A DNA stretch of 57,809 nucleotides from Bremia lactucae (lineage: Eukaryota > Oomycota > Peronosporomycetes > Peronosporales > Peronosporaceae). Shown here one piece after another: positions 19,501 to 30,350 of the stretch; position 1 is the first letter of the stretch; the number at the start of each line of letters is the position of its first letter. The position numbers and the translations under genes are program-made. Location of the stretch: the NCBI RefSeq assembly GCF_004359215.1, contig NC_090618.1, positions 2,973,827 through 3,031,635 of the forward strand. Direction: 5' to 3'. The notes beneath the pieces were generated by a model. It searched no databases. It had not been told where the DNA came from and was given only the letters and a program-made list of their open reading frames with translations.

Positions 19501-22500
19501 NNNNNNNNNNNNNNNNNNNNNNNNNNNNNNNNNNNNNNNNNNNNNNNNNNNNNNNNNNNNNNNNNNNNNNNNNNNNNNNNNNNNNNNNNNNNNNNNNNNN
19601 NNNNNNNNNNNNNNNNNNNNNNNNNNNNNNNNNNNNNNNNNNNNNNNNNNNNNNNNNNNNNNNNNNNNNNNNNNNNNNNNNNNNNNNNNNNNNNNNNNNN
19701 NNNNNNNNNNNNNNNNNNNNNNNNNNNNNNNNNNNNNNNNNNNNNNNNNNNNNNNNNNNNNNNNNNNNNNNNNNNNNNNNNNNNNNNNNNNNNNNNNNNN
19801 NNNNNNNNNNNNNNNNNNNNNNNNNNNNNNNNNNNNNNNNNNNNNNNNNNNNNNNNNNNNNNNNNNNNNNNNNNNNNNNNNNNNNNNNNNNNNNNNNNNN
19901 NNNNNNNNNNNNNNNNNNNNNNNNNNNNNNNNNNNNNNNNNNNNNNNNNNNNNNNNNNNNNNNNNNNNNNNNNNNNNNNNNNNNNNNNNNNNNNNNNNNN
20001 NNNNNNNNNNNNNNNNNNNNNNNNNNNNNNNNNNNNNNNNNNNNNNNNNNNNNNNNNNNNNNNNNNNNNNNNNNNNNNNNNNNNNNNNNNNNNNNNNNNN
20101 NNNNNNNNNNNNNNNNNNNNNNNNNNNNTTCTGACGCATCAACTCCAGTGTCTCCTGCATCTGTGACGCTGAAGCATTCAAGCCCTGAATAGCTTCTTCT
20201 GCAGTCTCAGCCTCTTGTTCGAACTGTTTTTGCTGCTCCTCCAATTCGCATTCTAACGACTGAATGCGCTCGTGCAAACTCGACACCTCTGTATTCTGAG
20301 CATCGCGATGTGACTCGATCTCGCTCAGAGCCTTGCTCGCCGACTCGCGATCCTCCTCTGCAGCAACCAATTTTGCCTCGGTATCGGCCAACTTCTGACG
20401 CATCAACTCCAGTGTCTCCTGCATCTGTGACGCTGAAGCATTCAAGCCCTGAATAGCTTCTTCTGCAGTCTCAGCCTCTTGTTCGAACTGTTTTTGTTGC
20501 TCCTCCAGTTCGCTTTCTAACGACTGAATGCGCTCGTGCAAGCTTGACACCTCTGTGTTCTGAGCGTCGCGATGTGACTCAATCTCGCTCAGAGCCTTGC
20601 TCGCCGACTCGCGATCCTCCTCTGCAGCAACCAATTTTGCCTCGGTATCGGCCAACTTCTGACGCATCGACTCCAGTGTCTCCTGCATCTGTGACGCTGA
20701 AGCATTCAAGCCCTGAATAGCTTCTTCTGCAGTCTCAGCCTCTTGTTCGAACTGTTTTTGTTGCTCCTCCAGTTCGCTTTCTAACGACTGAATGCGCTCG
20801 TGCAGGCTTGACACCTCTGTGTTCTCAGCGTCGCGATGTGACTCGATCTCGCTCAAAGCCTTGCTCACTGACTCGCGATCCTCCTCTGCAGCAGCCAATT
20901 TTGTCTCCGTATCGGCCAACTTCTGACGCATCGACTCCAGTGTCTCCTGCATCTGTGACGCTGAAGCATTTAAGCTCCGAATAGTTTCCTCTGCCGTCTT
21001 AGCCTCTCCTTCGTAGTGTTTCTGTTGCTTTTCGAGCTTGCTTTCTAACGAGTGAATACCCGCGTGCAACATCTTTTCACTTATCGTCAAATTATCGACG
21101 ATTGATTCCTTTTCATTCAACGCTGCAGTAAGCGACAGGACGATGGACTCAATCTCTAACTTGTCTCTGCAAGCCACGTCAAGTGCTTGCTTCGTCTCGG
21201 CTTCCAGTTTTTGTAGCGCAAAATATCTTTCATGGGTAGACTCCATTTCAATTAAATGTTGTTTACACAGGCTCTCGATTTTAACTTCGAGACACTTTAT
21301 CCGCATAATCAGCTGTCCGCTCGTAGACTGCAGTAATTCATGCGCAGCTTTTAAGTCAATCAGCGTTTTTGTCATTGTATCATTCTCCGCAGTCAAGAAA
21401 CTTATGCGTGACTCGGCGTTTGACAGCTTAATTAAATTGAAGTCTAAAGACTCAGTTGCACGCGTCAGCTCTTCCTGTAGCCCACAAATTGTTGTTTCAA
21501 ACGTTTTAGTATCCTTTGCACTCTTGCTTCTTGAAGCCTCCAATTCTGTATTGACTGATTGACACTTTAACTGCAATTCACCGTACTCAGAACTAAGAAC
21601 CTCGAGAGTCAATTCTTTCTTGCTCAAAAGCTTTTTGGTAGCATCTCGCTCTTCGACTAGAAGCATGACGCACCCTTCCGCCTCCGCGAGTTCTTCGCGG
21701 AGAGACGCTAACTTCTTTTCGTCTTCAGCTTTTGCAGACTGAAGACTTGCAATGGTCTCGTTTGCAGCACCTAAATCTGCTGTACTTGAGTCGCGTAATT
21801 CCTTCAATTCCGTCCTTAAAGCATTTATATGCTGTTGCAAGTCGTCCTGGAGCGCATTCAGCGTCTCGCAAGTTGACTCATTTTCGTTTAACGAAGAACG
21901 AGTAGCATCACGTTCTTGCTCAAGCGCAGCAACCCGTGACTGAGAGACGACAAGCTGCTCTTGAATCGCTTGCAAAGACGCTTGTGTTTGCTCAAATGAA
22001 GCTTTAAGATTGCAGAGAGTCTCTTCAGAGTGTAAACTCGTCTGTTTTAGGGCATGAATTACCTCGGCAGCAGCTACGGCGTCAGCAGAGCTTTTACTTC
22101 GAAGCATATTTGACTCACTTTCGAGCTTTTGTGCCGCGAGGTAAAGCTCACTTTGTTGCGAGGTCAAAATTTCAATCTTGAGATCACTCGCGGCCATATT
22201 CTTCAGTGCTGCATCTCGCTCTTCTACCAGGACTAGCACGCACGCCTCAGCTTCAGCCAAATCCCTCTTGACAGAAGCCAGTGACTCCCTCAGTGTCGTT
22301 TCATTGTCCTTTAATGCACGAAAAGACTCTTCACTTGCGCCAGCTTTCTTGAGATAACACTCCTGCATGCTTTCAAGTTCACTTGTAAGCGTTTTGACCT
22401 GTTGTGTCAATTTTTCGCGATGTGTAGCCAGCTCAACGTACGCTAATTGCTTCTTTTGTAAATTTATTTGGAGAGTATCACGTTCCTCCGTCAACATAGC

Positions 22501-25500
22501 AGCATTGGACTTAGCATTGAACAGCTCATCCTGACTAGATTGAAGAGAGTGAAGAGCCCTCTCCGCCATCTGCTTTAATACTGTATTCTTTGTTTCTACC
22601 GTGCTATTGATTCCTTTTTGCACTTCTAGTTCCGAAGCAGTCTTTTCAAAGGCTGACTTGTTGACTTTAAAATGTTCTTGAAGATTCGATAGCAATGCCA
22701 TCACCTCATCCTTCTCAGCAATGCTTTGCACCATCTGAGCCTGCAAACTCTTTGCATTTTCCACACTTAAACCCAATTCTTCACGCAATTGAGACTTTGT
22801 TTTGTTAAATTCGAGCTCAAGCTTGCCCTTTTCCTCCTGTAAAGAAGACACGCTCTCTTCAAGTGACTGCTGTATCTCATTGAATCTATTCAATTCAGCT
22901 TTCAGAGTAATGATCTCATCTTTCGCGTCCGCTACTTGCTCTTCCAATTGACTTGCTCGCTCAGCGCTACCTATGCTCGCTCCTTCAAGCTCCGCTTTTT
23001 TCTTCATAAGCAAGTCTATTTTCGATTGTAGCAGCTCAATCGTCGTCCCAAGCTTGTAATTTTCTTCATCAATTGCCAACTTTTCCTCCATCAGCATGCA
23101 AAGTCGTTCCCGTAGCTGATGAATATCTTCCTCGGATCGATACGCGGATTCTTTTAGTCTAGCTCGAAGGTCCTGCTTCTCCGCCTCAATCTCAGCAATC
23201 TTATCAGCCAGCTCGTTCAACTGATCCTCTAGCTCTTCATTAGCAAGCTCTTGCGATTCGGCCATTTCGGCCTTTTGCGCTTCAGATTTTGCAATCGTAT
23301 CTTTCAGAAGAGCAATCTCGTTAAATAGCCGACTGCGCTCGTCTTTAAGCATGCTTGTCGTCGCTTTAAACGTCTCAAATTCAATTGCCTTCTCCTCCAG
23401 CTTTCCTCTGCTGCGCTCCAAATTTGATCTAGTCTTAGCAAACTTGTCCGCTAGATTTTCTCGCTCTTCCTCACCAAGTCGAAGCTGTTCTTCAATCGTT
23501 GCGGTAAGCGCGATTTGTTGCTCCAATTGTCGCTCCAGGTCCACAATCTTGTCCTCTGCAATCGAAAGCCGCCCTTCTAAATCAGTCTTCGCCTCCATTC
23601 GCTCTTGCAGCGTTGACTCCAGCCCTTGCTTGGCTTCGTAGGCAACTTGCAACTTTTTCTCCATCTCAATCATTTCAATCAACGCTGCCTCAAACTCGCG
23701 TCGTTCGGCATCCAATGAGGCGCTATTTGATGTACACGCAGGGCCAGTCGGCATTGACACCTCCACAAGCTTCTTCTCTAGAGCTGTAAGTTGCTGCTTC
23801 TGCTCCAAATTATTAACTTTAGCCTGAACTAACGACGTTCGCAAATCTTGAACCTCACGGTCTTTTTCCTGGCCTTCAACAGCTTCAGTTTTGCAATTTC
23901 CAGCGAGCAATTCACTTATTCGCTCCTCTAGGACGTCATTTTCAGACTTGATTTCCTCCAAATTTCGTATCAACTTGTCGTTTTCATGCTGAGACTTGAC
24001 GAAAGCACAATTTAAATTATAAATTATTGATTCATAATCCTCCTTCTGCATTAAAAAGGCTTCCAAATTATATCGTAGCTCGTCAGAAGCTATCTGAAGC
24101 TTAGACTCGAGCGTTTCATTTGCACAAGCTAATAACTTTACCTGCGATGTCAACTTATCCAGCTTTGACGCTTTCTTAGAATGCGCCTTGTGCAAATCTT
24201 CATGATCATGCTTAAGCCTCGAGGCACCATCTGCTGTCTTTGCTAACTCGAAGATCATTCGCAAATTTTCAGATTTGCATGCTGTCATTTCTGCTTCGAC
24301 AGCATGAAGCCTGGCCATTGTTAATTCCAATTCGCAACTGTAATCGGAAGCCTCTCCATTATGGCTCGATGGTATGTCGCTATTCGTTGCAACACAGACA
24401 GAATTGTCACGCGAGGACCGGCAAGACTCAGCTTCACCATAAACAGTACGTCCACGCGCTACAAGAAGCCCAAATTCGCTGGCACGAACCTTAAGTGCCG
24501 ATTCACACTCTTCCAGTTTTGCTACCAGTAGCTGCTTCTCTTCCTCGTACTTGTGTATCCTTTCAAGATGACCCTTGGCTTCGTTATAAGACTTGGCAAA
24601 GCCCACAATCTGCTTCTTAATGTGCTTACAGTACCCCTCAAATACGTCGAATCCAAAATTATCAGTATCAAAATTTACAATTGTCTGTTTCCCGATCGGC
24701 AACGCTTCAATCAATTCTTCCATCCTAGCTTTTATCCTAAGAAAATCATCACTCTGCTGTTGTTTCTGCATCCGAATATCGTCAAGCACCAAAGCCAATT
24801 GCTCTATTGTCGCGTCTTTTTCCTTGCAAAATCGCTCGTGCTCGTCTTGCAAAGCCGCGTACTCTTCAGCAACACGGTTTAATTTGGCACAAAGATCTAT
24901 CACTGTTTTCTTTTGCTCATCATATTCACTCGTCAAGGCATCGTACTCTATTTGACGCATTTGAAGATTAGATTGCAGTTTTTCTGCTTCCGCAACAGTA
25001 GTTCCGACTGCCTCATGAACCGCTTGTTCTTGAGGAATCTCAGCCGCTGCAAGCTGCTCTGTCAGCATCTGTATCTCTTTATTCCTCGTGTCCAAAAGTG
25101 ACTCAATACTTTCAAACGACAAGTCTATTCCAATGCGTACGAGCAGCTGTTGACGAATTGAAGCAACGTTTGCAAGTTCAGCAGTCATTGTACAGTGAGA
25201 AGCAGCAAGGGATTCAAGCTGCTGACTCAGCTGTAGCTTTTCCTGTTCGCATATTTGAATTTGCGTCTCTAGCTCCGCAACGGTGTCGCTAGTCCCACTG
25301 CTATCTTTTCTTTTCTCTAGCTCGTCATTTGTCCTTAAAGCCTGATTCAAATTTGATGCCATTTCCACATACATTTGCTCCATGTCTACCAATTCCTGCT
25401 TCGCGCCACAAACCTGCTGCGTCAAATCTACTACTTTTCTCTGAAGCGTTTCGTTTTTGTCACCTATTTGCCGCAATTCCTGCTCCCGTTGGTGCTTTTC

Positions 25501-26036
25501 TTCCAACATAGCTGCTACCTCGTCCGTAAGTCGATTATTTTCCTCCTGAAAGACCAATACGCGTGTTTCTTCCTGGGCAACTTTGTTCGCCATTTCTTGC
25601 AGCTCGTTTGAAAGTTCTCTGATAGTTCTTGAATCATGCTGTTGGGCCTCGAGCTCAACCTGAAAAGCTTCGACTTTTGACATGGCAAGCATTAGCTCAC
25701 CTTCCTTTTCCTCGAGTTGCTGTTCGTAGCGATGCTGCATCTTCATCTTGTCCTCGTGCTGCTGATTAAGTTGTTTCTTCATCGCTTTTCCGGCAGCCAC
25801 AGCTTTCTTGAGCTTCTCAATCAGCTGGCGTTTGCCCGTCTCGAGACGTTGCGCGTCGGGGCCTATTTTGACACAATTACACAACAAAGTGGGCGCCCAG
25901 TGTGAGCAAAGTAGTATAAAATGCACATGAGCAAAACGCGAATCGCTCAACGTTAAAGATGAGGATACGCACCGGACGGCGGGACGTCGCCCCTGGCTAC
26001 AAGCGTCGGCGCAACAGCCTCGGTCTCCTCCGACAT
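16425..26036 (-). CDS. GRIP-domain golgin, giant coiled coil (second copy, with gap)
   Basis: The only copy with its 5' end. Proposed exons: 26036-25973 (start MSEETEAVAPTLV), intron 25972-25863 (GTGCGT...AAATAG), 25862-17022 (containing the N gap), intron 17021-16957, 16956-16870, intron 16869-16791, 16790-16425. The exon 1/2 junction reads PPSG then PDAQRLETGKRQ in phase. Roughly 3,100 residues, nearly all heptad coiled coil, ending in a GRIP domain (NIEYLKNVIMKYIQS; EKEQLVPVIATLLNF) that in this family binds Arl1 at the trans-Golgi. An 88-residue repeat starting LNASASQMQETL is tandemly amplified around the gap. The gap length (717 N) puts the two sides in different frames, although both flanks are open and in frame with the repeat, so the gap is mis-sized. 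Between stop and next gene upstream lies only a 149-bp promoter region. Confidence 0.85.
18985..20985 (-). repeat. 264-bp coding minisatellite in the golgin gene
   Basis: The landmark agcttcttctgcagtctcag recurs at 20191, 20455 and 20719, spacing 264 bp each, equal to 88 codons. The encoded unit runs from LNASASQMQETL through ADTEAKLVAAEEDRES and SSLHERIQSLESELEEQQKQ to AEEAIQG. About three full units lie right of the N gap and about two left of it; the first golgin copy (8745-9100) has only about one. Units differ by a few substitutions (L/S in ETLESM, E/G in TAEEAI). 264 bp keeps both frame and an 88-residue coiled-coil period. Confidence 0.9.
19412..20128. other. Assembly gap of 717 N
   Basis: The gap sits inside the 264-bp tandem repeat, where short-read assembly is expected to fail. 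Right-hand frame and left-hand frame disagree across it, so 717 is an estimate and not the true length. Confidence 0.95.
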
Positions 26037-26185
26037 AATCGTGCACTGTGCCGCGTGGATGTGGCACGTTTTACAACGCCAGGATTGGTCAAAAAAGGAC
26101 ACAAATGCAAAAAGGTCGAGTGAAACGTCCAATCAAAGGGTAAAAAAAATGTGACCTATGGTGAAAAGGTTCTGATCGAGCCTTT
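26037..26185 (-). promoter_or_regulatory. Golgin promoter with two CCAAT boxes in opposite orientation
   Basis: The 149 bp between the upstream gene's stop (26186) and the golgin start (26036) must hold the golgin promoter. It contains GATTGG at 26083-26088 and CCAATC at 26129-26134, i.e. two CCAAT boxes facing each other about 45 bp apart. CCAAT boxes bind NF-Y-type factors in eukaryotes; that they act here is inference. Confidence 0.4.
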
Positions 26186-28594
26186 TTATTTGTCAAAACT
26201 AAATGGCACAAGTTGGACGAGCGCAAACACGACGACCGCAATGACGAGGGGGAGGAGGATCACTAGCGCCATGCTATACGACTGGACCTGGCTCTCCAAA
26301 GTCGCGATTTCTTGTTCAAAAGAGTCGCTAAGCTGTGCGACATGCGCCTCGTGCGTTTCGCCGAGCTGCTTCCGGTCGGCCACAATGGCCTCCCGCGCTC
26401 GTGCAAGCTCCGCACGGACAGTGGCTAGCTCTTGCTTGGTCTGAGCCAATCTTTTCTTTTTGGCCTCAAGACTTAACGAGACTTGCGAACGCGCTAGACT
26501 GGACGAAGTGGCTTCAGCACGGGCTTTTTTCAGCTGCTTCCTCGCGCTTTCAAAGTCGGCAATCTTGGCATTCATGAGGGTCTTTGCTGCCTGGGCCGAG
26601 TTTTTCCATTTGAGCGTATTCGCGCGAGCTTCCTTCAGCTCCACATTTGCTTCCAGCAACGACGCGCGAGATTTTTTTAACATTTCTTCGTTCGTGGCAG
26701 CGACGCCTCGCATGTCCTGAAGCTGATCGGCAGCAGTTGTACGCTGCGATACCAAGTTATCATACTGACTCTTGAGCTTCTTTGCTTCCGTCGAACGTGT
26801 TTTCAAGTCCATGGTAACTTTCTTGAGCTGAACGTTACTTTCTGAAGCCTGCGCAGTGGCCTTGTCGCATTCGAGCTTGAGCTGAACCACAGTCGCTTTC
26901 ATTTCATTCATTTTCCGAGCAACTTGTTCCTTGTCGGCAATTGCAGCCTTGGCAACAGCTTGCGCTTTCTTTTCTTCCACCATCAGCTTGTTTTTCACCT
27001 GCTTCGTCAATTCAAGCTTTTTTTCAAGACTCTCAATGCGATCATTCGAGTTCTTTGCTTCCATTTTCGACGTACGCAGCGTGTCCAGCTCGATAGTCAG
27101 CGTCTTTACAGCCAATTTAGCAGTCATGAGCTCCTTCTCCATCGTTTGAAGTCGCTCGTTCGACGTGACCACGTCTTGTCTCGAGACGTTCAACTCAGTC
27201 GCTAATTCCTGAACTTTGGCTTCCAAAGTCACCACTTTCGCTTTCGAAGCTTCAAGCTCCACCGTGGCCGATTTAAGCTCAGCAGCGTAAGTATTTGCCT
27301 TGTTCGTTAGCGACGTGTATTTCGCAATCGTCCCTTCGGCCTCGGCACGCATGGCTTTCGCATCAGCTTCAATGGACGCACTCTTTTTGGTCATTCTTTT
27401 ATTAGCAAGCTGGAGATCTTCAATGGTCTTCCATAGCTTGCCCAAGTGCGTCTCTCGCGTCTCCCGTACATTCTGAATCTTTAATAACTCTTTCTGAAAG
27501 TCTTCTGCCTTGATGCTAGCGGCCTTTGTGGCATCCTCAGCAGCCTGGAGCTTGTCTTGAAACTCGTCACAAACAGTCCTAGCAGTCTCCTCCGCAGTCG
27601 CCAATTTCCTCATCAATTCAGCATTCTTCTCCGTAAGCAAACCCACGGCCTTTTCGAGCTCGGAAGTAGCTATACTTCTCGACTGTCTACCCTGTTGAAT
27701 CGTTTGTTGTACTGCTTCCAGCTCCATCGTCAACTTAGCCACGATGTCGGCTTTTTCCTGCTGAATTTTTGCAACATCTTGCTCTAATTTCGCCTGTACT
27801 TGACGAAATTCCTCCTCTACTTTCTGCACCTCGAGACTCTTTTGTAAAGCCTGATCTGCTTTCACCCGTTCCACGTTCAGCTCGGCGGTTAATTTGGCAA
27901 CAACGACGCTGTTCTCATTTGACAGCCTAGTGAGTGAATTTTTAAAACTCTCGGTCTCTTCATTGGCTTCAACTACCTTGCGACGTTCCGCCTCAAGCTG
28001 TACAATCAACTTGTCCACTGCGTTTGAATCGGCTTCCGAGTCAACAATCGCACCTTTTGTTTTTACATCTTCTTTGACCTTGTTGTTCCGCCTTCGACTC
28101 TTCTTCGCGTTCATGACCGTCTTCGGTTCATCTTCAGACTTAAACACTGCGTCTTTGCTTCCTTCTCCAGTCGTCTTATGTTCCTCAAGATACCGCAACG
28201 CTCTCTTCGTCCGCTCCATTCGCATCACATCCATCTCAATAGTCGTCAGTCCATCATTCATTAGTGCCACGCGGCTTTCAAGCATCGCAGAGCGCTGCTC
28301 TAGCTCGTCGGCAAGTTTCACAGGCTCGTCCTCGTCAATTATTTCCCGCGTCATTTCCTTCTGCAACTTGTCCTCAACAATTGTTTCCGGCGTCATTTCT
28401 TTCTGCAGCTTGTCCTCTTTCTCTGTCCAGTCATGGAGCTCCTTGCGCAGACGCACGAGTCGACTGACCTCTTTCGCCACGACGTCCATGTCCTCGTTTT
28501 TGTTGTGCATTTTCTTCTGCAATGTTCGCACAGAGATCGAACACGATTGAATAGCTTCCTCGAGTGCCATACGGTCGCCAAAGGTTGTCGTCAT
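26186..28594 (-). CDS. Tail-anchored coiled-coil protein
   Basis: A single-exon gene of 802 residues if it starts at MTTTFGDRMALEEAIQS (28594); an upstream in-frame ATG at 28678 would add 28 residues without coiled-coil character, so the inner start is preferred. From about residue 30 to 770 it is charged heptad repeat sequence rich in K, E, A and L. A true hydrophobic stretch (ALVILLPLVIAVVVFALV) lies within 30 residues of the C-terminus, followed by a short tail ending FSFDK. There is no GT-AG pair around it, unlike the neighbouring golgin, so the anchor is real. Layout fits tail-anchored ER or Golgi tethers such as giantin- or kinectin-like proteins, but no family motif is visible. An EDKLQKEMT segment is directly repeated near residues 60-85. 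Confidence 0.8.
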   Translation of the reverse strand: MTTTFGDRMALEEAIQSCSISVRTLQKKMHNKNEDMDVVAKEVSRLVRLRKELHDWTEKEDKLQKEMTPETIVEDKLQKEMTREIIDEDEPVKLADELEQRSAMLESRVALMNDGLTTIEMDVMRMERTKRALRYLEEHKTTGEGSKDAVFKSEDEPKTVMNAKKSRRRNNKVKEDVKTKGAIVDSEADSNAVDKLIVQLEAERRKVVEANEETESFKNSLTRLSNENSVVVAKLTAELNVERVKADQALQKSLEVQKVEEEFRQVQAKLEQDVAKIQQEKADIVAKLTMELEAVQQTIQQGRQSRSIATSELEKAVGLLTEKNAELMRKLATAEETARTVCDEFQDKLQAAEDATKAASIKAEDFQKELLKIQNVRETRETHLGKLWKTIEDLQLANKRMTKKSASIEADAKAMRAEAEGTIAKYTSLTNKANTYAAELKSATVELEASKAKVVTLEAKVQELATELNVSRQDVVTSNERLQTMEKELMTAKLAVKTLTIELDTLRTSKMEAKNSNDRIESLEKKLELTKQVKNKLMVEEKKAQAVAKAAIADKEQVARKMNEMKATVVQLKLECDKATAQASESNVQLKKVTMDLKTRSTEAKKLKSQYDNLVSQRTTAADQLQDMRGVAATNEEMLKKSRASLLEANVELKEARANTLKWKNSAQAAKTLMNAKIADFESARKQLKKARAEATSSSLARSQVSLSLEAKKKRLAQTKQELATVRAELARAREAIVADRKQLGETHEAHVAQLSDSFEQEIATLESQVQSYSMALVILLPLVIAVVVFALVQLVPFSFDK

Positions 28595-28739
28595 ATTGCT
28601 CCGGGCTGTCCACTTAATTAGGTTATGCGGTGTACTCGGTGAAATTGGCACCACTCTTTTTTCGCATATGTGCGACAAGTAAAGAGCTAGTTTAAGCGAG
28701 CCAGTCCGAGTCAGAATTTGTCATTGAAGATTCGCAAGT
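28595..28739. promoter_or_regulatory. Shared divergent promoter region
   Basis: 145 bp separate the starts of the tail-anchored gene (minus) and the tyrosinase-like gene (plus). On the plus strand, GTCATTGAAG about 20 bp before the tyrosinase start resembles the oomycete initiator (TCATTC-like). Functional use is inference. Confidence 0.35.
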
Positions 28740-30350
28740 ATGCGCGTGTTTGTCGTCCTTCTTGCGCTCTGCGCAGGTTCGTCTGTAGTTGCGGAGAACG
28801 CGCGTGTACGTTATAGCTGGACGTCATTACGCAGCAATGAAAAAGGTGCGTGCGTTGCGTGTTTTAGCTGGGTTGGTACTGAAAATGGCGTGGTCAATAG
28901 AGTTGTACCTGAATGCAATAGCGAAAGCCATGACCTCGGGATACCACATGCTATTTACGCAACTATTCATGGATTCGGGGAGTTTAAATCAGGTCGTGGG
29001 CACGTGCGGCGCACCCGCGTGGTACCGCAAGTATTTACTTGGCTACGAGAACATGCTCCGGTCGCTGGACCCAACCTTTAGTAAGCTGACGCTACCGTAC
29101 TGGGATCTCTTTGAGGACGCTGCGAAGCGCATATCGACAAGAGTGGCATGCAATGGCATTGAAGAATGCTCGTCAATGTTAGTCGATTTCGGCGGCTGCA
29201 ATGGCCCTGAAATTAGTAGCGGAGCTTACATTGTGAATGGCGAGGCCATTCCAAGCGGGAACTGTGCAAATTCTAGCATCGCTGCCCATGCGTGCACTAG
29301 TAGAAAAAAGTGTGAAAAGTGTATTCCGCGAGGAGATTGGACTATTGGTGATTCGTCGTTGGAAGTGGGCCCAACGGTATTCATTGATTTGATCCGACAG
29401 GCCCGCAATAGCACTGGCGTCAGTGAAAGTAGAGCCACTGCCATTAATTCACTGCGTACGGCGATTCAAAACTCGATTCAGATGCCGCTGCACAGCATTC
29501 TCGGTGGTTTGTACGAGACTCGCGCTGCTGCTTTCGACCCAATCTTTCTTGGCCACTAGTACGTTCTTACGGAGGTCGTGTAAATCGGTTGCGCAAACTT
29601 ACCGTGTATTTGTTCATCATTCATAGTGCTACGCTTGACATGGTGTACCAGGTTTACCAGAGCTGTAATCAGAGTATTCCTCTGACCGGATCCTGCCAAG
29701 GAAATAGTGATTTGAAGGTTTCGTCGATGGTTACGATCCCAATGCAATTCGGGAGTTCTCCGGTCGAAGAGCATCCAAAGCTTGGCCCATTTTTTGAAAC
29801 TATCGGCACAAAATATAAAAGCATGGACGCCTTTGCCGTCACGTACGAGATTGATCTATTTCTTCAAAATATGCTTAAAAGCTTTTCGCGGCAGTGCAGT
29901 GTTGATACTAGCGCTGCCGGTGCATTATCATACGCTTCGGCTAAGAGCACAGTTGAACATGCTGCAAGTACTGACACTCTCGTAAGCAGCTTGGCCGCGT
30001 GTGATCAGACGTCTGATGTGACTGGGATGACAACCGAGGCTGCTTCGGCCTTCATTTCGTGTCAAATACTCTCGTCGCTTCAGAATGGGGTATTTACGAA
30101 TACTAGTACACCTGTGCGCGAGTTTTTTCGCGCTAACCAGAGCAATCTTCCGAAGTGTGTTAGTGACCTGGCAGCCATCACCTCCGCCGAAGTTACTGTC
30201 ATTCCGTCTTCGACTTGTCGCGAGGCGTTGTATAGTGACACGTCTATCAGTACGAAGACGGACTTTAACTTACGAAAGAATGGCTTTGCAATTGTCACCA
30301 GAGGTGAACAAGATGGTAGTATTCGCTTTATGAATCCACCCGGAAAGTAG
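28740..30350 (+). CDS. Secreted tyrosinase-like protein lacking copper ligands
   Basis: Three exons: 28740-28845, 28901-29558, 29627-30350, giving 495 residues. Introns 28846-28900 (GTGCGT...CAATAG) and 29559-29626 (GTACGT...CATAG) restore the tyrosinase frame (SNEK|ELYLNA and LGHY|ATLDMVY). A signal peptide MRVFVVLLALCAGSSVVAE starts it. The tyrosinase core is clear: YLLGYENMLRSLDP, LTLPYWDLFEDAAKR, DPIFLGHYATLDMVY. Tyrosinases oxidise phenols at a type-3 copper site with six histidines. Here, by eye alignment, the three CuA positions read F58, V68 and Y77; at CuB H233 remains, the +4 position is G237 and the third ligand is Y255. Catalysis is therefore unlikely. The C-terminal 230 residues are Ser/Thr-rich with several cysteines. 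Without splicing the gene looks falsely frameshifted. Divergent from the tail-anchored gene; start codons are 145 bp apart. Confidence 0.8.

Noticed and set aside
18985..20985. CRISPR-like array
   Set aside because: Units are contiguous 264-bp coding repeats without spacers, in a eukaryotic gene.
3510..24480. A real tandem gene duplication of the golgin
   Set aside because: Joins are single Ns in mid-exon, one copy lacks its start, and the flanking retroelement is repeated with it; haplotype stacking is simpler.
27894..28550. Plus-strand 218-codon frame opposite the tail-anchored gene
   Set aside because: Ser/Leu/Phe-rich antisense shadow of a coiled-coil gene; no motif of its own.
28740..29640. 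Frameshifts making the tyrosinase gene a pseudogene
   Set aside because: Both breaks coincide with GT-AG introns of 55 and 68 bp that restore the family sequence exactly.
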